A stretch of 64,000 nt of DNA from Bacillota bacterium (lineage in GTDB: Bacteria; Bacillota; Clostridia; Lachnospirales; Lachnospiraceae), in the NCBI GenBank assembly GCA_023415055.1, contig JAEZLZ010000144.1, positions 1 to 64,000 on the forward strand, read 5' to 3'. The notes beneath the pieces were generated by a model. That model saw only the letters and a program-made list of their open reading frames with translations. It was not told the DNA's origin and made no database searches. The position numbers and the translations under genes were made by a program. Of the stretch, positions 61,609-64,000 are shown one piece after another. Position 1 is the first letter of the stretch. Every line of letters starts with the position of its first letter.

Positions 61609-62499
61609 CTATAAGGTGGAAATGGGATAATAGAGATCACATTCACAGTAGTTCTTGTTACACCTGGAATAATGGATCAATTCAAAATGAAAGGATTCCT
61701 CCAGATGAAAATCAACAGTCGGTACCCAGACATCCATCACATAGTTCCATATGGATCCTAAAGTCTTTGAGGAGATTTCTTCCGCGCGATGCTGACCCAT
61801 ATAAGTGAAAACGCCGTATTTGTGCGTCTTGATATGCTTAACCTTCATGTCTTGCGGTATGATACTGCTGCTGCTTACCTCGACGGAAGGAAGATAAAGG
61901 GTCTCCCCTGTATAATTAGCGGGAATCGTTGTGAAACCAATGTAGGTATCTTTCTCTACAGGATTGATGATTCTATGACGATGATGATAGAAGAAATCAT
62001 TACCAAATCGGTTTGCCAGCTGGCTGCGACGATTCTCCTCAATATCTACCGTGTATTCCAGACCGGCAATAGAAAATGCCGGAAGAACGGTTATTGAGCG
62101 AAAGAAGATCAGTCCTTCTCCAGCACAGTTCATAAAATCCGCATTAAAACGATCCAGAATCTTTAGCGGAACCGGATTATGTCTCCACTTTGTCGGAGTG
62201 GTTTGAAAAGCCTCCTTGAAGACACGATTATAGGTTCTCTCACTTCCAAAGGAATACTTGGAGGATATATAATCAATACTGTATCGATCATTCAGCAGAT
62301 CTCCCAGCGACAAAGCAATTCGTCTCAGTCTTACATACTCCATCAAACCGGTAGTAGTGGCTCCCTTCCAGATACGCAGCAGATGGAATTTGGAGACATT
62401 GGCATTCTCTGATATCGTGTCAAGATTAATCGGCTCCAGAAGATTGCTCTCAATATATTCGGTTGTATCTTTAATAATTTCCAGTAGGTAATTATCCAT
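61609..62499 (-). CDS. AraC regulator with GyrI-like effector domain
   Basis: A 296-residue regulator. The AraC DNA-binding domain is N-terminal (~1-110): LDTISENANVSKFHLLRIWK and YSIDYISSKYSFGSERTYNRVFKEAFQTTPTKWR. A GyrI-like/SOUL-type effector-binding domain (~125-290) follows, as in Rob and multidrug-sensing regulators. Two divergent MATE pumps lie next to it, so a role in drug-induced efflux is plausible. The C-terminus ends in a Cys-rich CNKNYCECDLYYPI. The family fold is clear; the ligand is not. Confidence 0.9.
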   Translation of the reverse strand: MDNYLLEIIKDTTEYIESNLLEPINLDTISENANVSKFHLLRIWKGATTTGLMEYVRLRRIALSLGDLLNDRYSIDYISSKYSFGSERTYNRVFKEAFQTTPTKWRHNPVPLKILDRFNADFMNCAGEGLIFFRSITVLPAFSIAGLEYTVDIEENRRSQLANRFGNDFFYHHRHRIINPVEKDTYIGFTTIPANYTGETLYLPSVEVSSSSIIPQDMKVKHIKTHKYGVFTYMGQHRAEEISSKTLGSIWNYVMDVWVPTVDFHLEESFHFELIHYSRCNKNYCECDLYYPISTL

Positions 62500-62656
62500 A
62501 CGATTTCTTCACCCTGCATAATTAAGATGGTTACAGACTTAGCAGAATTAAAGTGTCAAAAGGTGCTTTTATCGCTTTAATCCTTAGTAAAGTGTTGCTA
62601 CATTATAACATAGGCAATATTGCGGAACAAGCTTTAGGTCAGCAATTTTTGTCCCT

Positions 62657-62824
62657 CACATTATTAAGTTCATATACCTTGGTCCTGAAGGTGGTAGCAA
62701 CGGAGGCTATATTATAGCAGAGGGAACGCCGGAAAAGATTGCCGAGGTTGCCGGTTCCTATACCGGTCAATATTTAAAGGAAGCTTTGTATGGGGAGACC
62801 CCTTTTCCCTCTGACAAAAGGTGA
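62657..62824 (+). pseudogene. Remnant of a UvrA-type C-terminus
   Basis: The frame from about 62657 to the TGA at 62822-62824 encodes LGPEGGSNGGYIIAEGTPEKIAEV then AGSYTGQYLKEAL, the last ~45 residues of UvrA. The preceding HNLDVIK-type segment is shortened by a deletion and nothing UvrA-like lies upstream. A full UvrA is ~940 residues. Non-functional. Confidence 0.8.
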
Positions 62825-62945
62825 CAAATATTTCAAGTTTTGCACCACATGCCCTTTAATTCCTATCAGATTTATATGATATGCACAAATACAGGCGTTG
62901 TAAGGGAAAAAGAGTAGCCATTTTTACTATTTTTCTAAAAAAATG

Positions 62946-62974
62946 TTTTCAAATAGTCGATTTCGTGTTATACT
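62946..62974 (+). promoter_or_regulatory. Promoter of the NDH-2-like gene
   Basis: TTTTCA at 62946-62951, 17-nt spacer, TATACT at 62969-62974. The leader to 63091 is ~110 nt and contains the inverted repeat at 62992-63015. Confidence 0.5.
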
Positions 62975-62991
62975 AGCTACAGTTAATGTAA

Positions 62992-63015
62992 CTTAGGTAA
63001 TTACGGTTACTTAAG
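62992..63015 (+). promoter_or_regulatory. Inverted repeat in the NDH-2 leader
   Basis: CTTAGGTAA / TTACTTAAG (8 of 9 positions) around a 6-nt centre, ~20 nt downstream of the predicted start site. It may be an operator or an RNA hairpin. It does not match the Rex consensus. Confidence 0.35.
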
Positions 63016-63090
63016 AATTACGAAAAAGATTGTTATAAACTTAACAAATAAAAATACGAAAATTTTAGTATTTAATAGTGAGGAGCGGAC

Positions 63091-64000
63091 ATGGATAAGA
63101 AGATAGTTATTGTCGGAGCCGGATATGCCGGAATACTGACAGCAAAGAAATTAGCCAAGAAATTCAAAAAGCGGAATGATGTCAGTATCACAATTATTGA
63201 CAAGAACCCATTTCACACTATGCTTACCGAGCTTCATGAAGTTGCAGCAAATCGTGTGGATGAGGAGAGCATTAAGATCAGCCTTAAGAAGGTATTTGCT
63301 GGTCGTCGGGTCAATGTTAAGCTTGATACGGTTACCTCGATTGATTTTGAGAAGAAGACGGTTTTAGCTGAGAACGAAAACTATCCTTATGATTACTTGG
63401 TAATAGCAGCAGGTTCTAAACCTACCTATTATGGAGTTCCGGGTGCTGAAGAATTTACTTATAAACTGTGGTCTTATGAGGATGCAGTTGTTCTCAGAGA
63501 TCATATCCATAATACCTTCCGTATTGCTTCCAAAGAAACGAATCTTGCGGAAAGAAGAAGATTACTAACTTTCTATGTTGTCGGTGCTGGTTTCACCGGT
63601 GTTGAGATGATTGGTGAATTGGCAGAATATGTTCCGTTTTTATGCGAAAAATTCGATATCGACCGCAAGGATGTTACTCTGGTAAACGTAGATGGTCTGA
63701 GCAGACCGATCCCGAACCTGACCGAGAAACTTTCTGCAAAGGTAGCAAGAAGACTCGAAAAGATGGGCGTTAAGCTGATCATGAGTGCGGTGGTAGCCAA
63801 TATCGGTCCTGATTTCATTGAACTGAAACAGGGAGACAGGATAAATCATTATCAGTCCGGTACGATTATCTGGGCTGCAGGTATCCAAAGTAATGATGTT
63901 GTTCAGAAAACTGCTGATTCCTTAGAGATTACCCGAGGTGGACGCGTTCAGGTAGATTCCTATCTGCGTTCCACAAAGAATCAGAATGTATACGTAATCG
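63091..64000 (+). CDS. NADH dehydrogenase, type II-like (FAD), partial at window end
   Basis: The first 303 codons of an NAD(P)/FAD-dependent oxidoreductase; the gene runs off the window. The start at ATG 63091 has RBS gaggagcg. The FAD-binding GAGYAG is at residues 9-14, then an NDH-2-like NPFHTMLTELHEVAA, a central YDYLVIAAGSKPTYYGVPGA and the second dinucleotide motif VVGAGFTGVEMIGELAE. NDH-2 oxidises NADH and reduces quinone without pumping; in a fermentative anaerobe it could instead serve oxygen or redox detoxification. Confidence 0.9.
   Translation, partial: MDKKIVIVGAGYAGILTAKKLAKKFKKRNDVSITIIDKNPFHTMLTELHEVAANRVDEESIKISLKKVFAGRRVNVKLDTVTSIDFEKKTVLAENENYPYDYLVIAAGSKPTYYGVPGAEEFTYKLWSYEDAVVLRDHIHNTFRIASKETNLAERRRLLTFYVVGAGFTGVEMIGELAEYVPFLCEKFDIDRKDVTLVNVDGLSRPIPNLTEKLSAKVARRLEKMGVKLIMSAVVANIGPDFIELKQGDRINHYQSGTIIWAAGIQSNDVVQKTADSLEITRGGRVQVDSYLRSTKNQNVYVI

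Overview
The window looks like chromosome of an anaerobic, probably spore-forming, plant-fibre-using Firmicute of the Lachnospiraceae type. The evidence is the gene families (GH94 cellobiose phosphorylase, GH3 beta-glucosidase, CUT1-type sugar ABC transporter, Csp-like subtilisins, DUF1385, DUF6145-like and DUF1861 proteins), AGGAGG-type ribosome binding sites, TTGACA/TATAAT promoters and moderate to low GC. I see no prophage, transposase or CRISPR array. Accessory character shows as decayed gene fragments, small dispersed repeats and sensory or transport cassettes between housekeeping blocks.

1-14.7 kb is mostly housekeeping: rpmE, a DUF1385 membrane protein, prmC-prfA-trmH, a VTC-domain/DUF4956 pair, NfeD, an LTA-synthase-like enzyme, argF behind two candidate ARG boxes, coaX, dusB and asd. 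14.7-21.1 kb holds two unrecognised membrane-anchored proteins on the minus strand, cellobiose phosphorylase, an ABC-F remnant and a CPBP protease. 21.1-23.8 kb holds a promoter-structured RNA-terminator unit ahead of an ECF transporter S component, then the infC-rpmI-rplT operon with an attenuator leader and an AUU start for infC.

23.8-39.4 kb carries a tandem pair of Csp-like subtilisins, the second with its catalytic Ser replaced by Gly. It also carries a beta-helix surface protein, a LiaF-like/DUF4097 pair, a D,D-carboxypeptidase, a second CPBP protein, YbjQ, an iron alcohol dehydrogenase, a membrane GDPD, a CDF metal transporter and an amidohydrolase. 39.5-43.5 kb holds tRNA-Gln with a partial tandem duplication of its tail, then two chemoreceptor-type sensors, one of them a soluble fusion of ferredoxin, [FeFe]-hydrogenase-like and MCP modules.

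43.5-50.5 kb is a complete oligosaccharide-uptake cassette: two permeases, a lipoprotein, a DUF1861 protein and a membrane AraC sensor-regulator. Its promoter has three direct repeats abutting the -35 position. 50.5-64 kb holds a third CPBP protein, asparaginase, an MFS transporter, GH3 beta-glucosidase divergent from an AraC regulator, a small secreted protein behind PhoB/PhoP-like boxes, two divergent MATE pumps, an AraC/GyrI-like regulator, remnants of glycerate kinase and uvrA, and the 5' part of an NDH-2-like dehydrogenase.

The observations that best repay follow-up are the structured RNA at 21163-21496, the active/inactive Csp pair, the hydrogenase-like chemoreceptor, a 54-nt structured repeat present twice (35088, 51556), and a GC-rich palindrome found between stop codon and terminator of three genes. 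All annotation here is by eye; no database search or folding was run.
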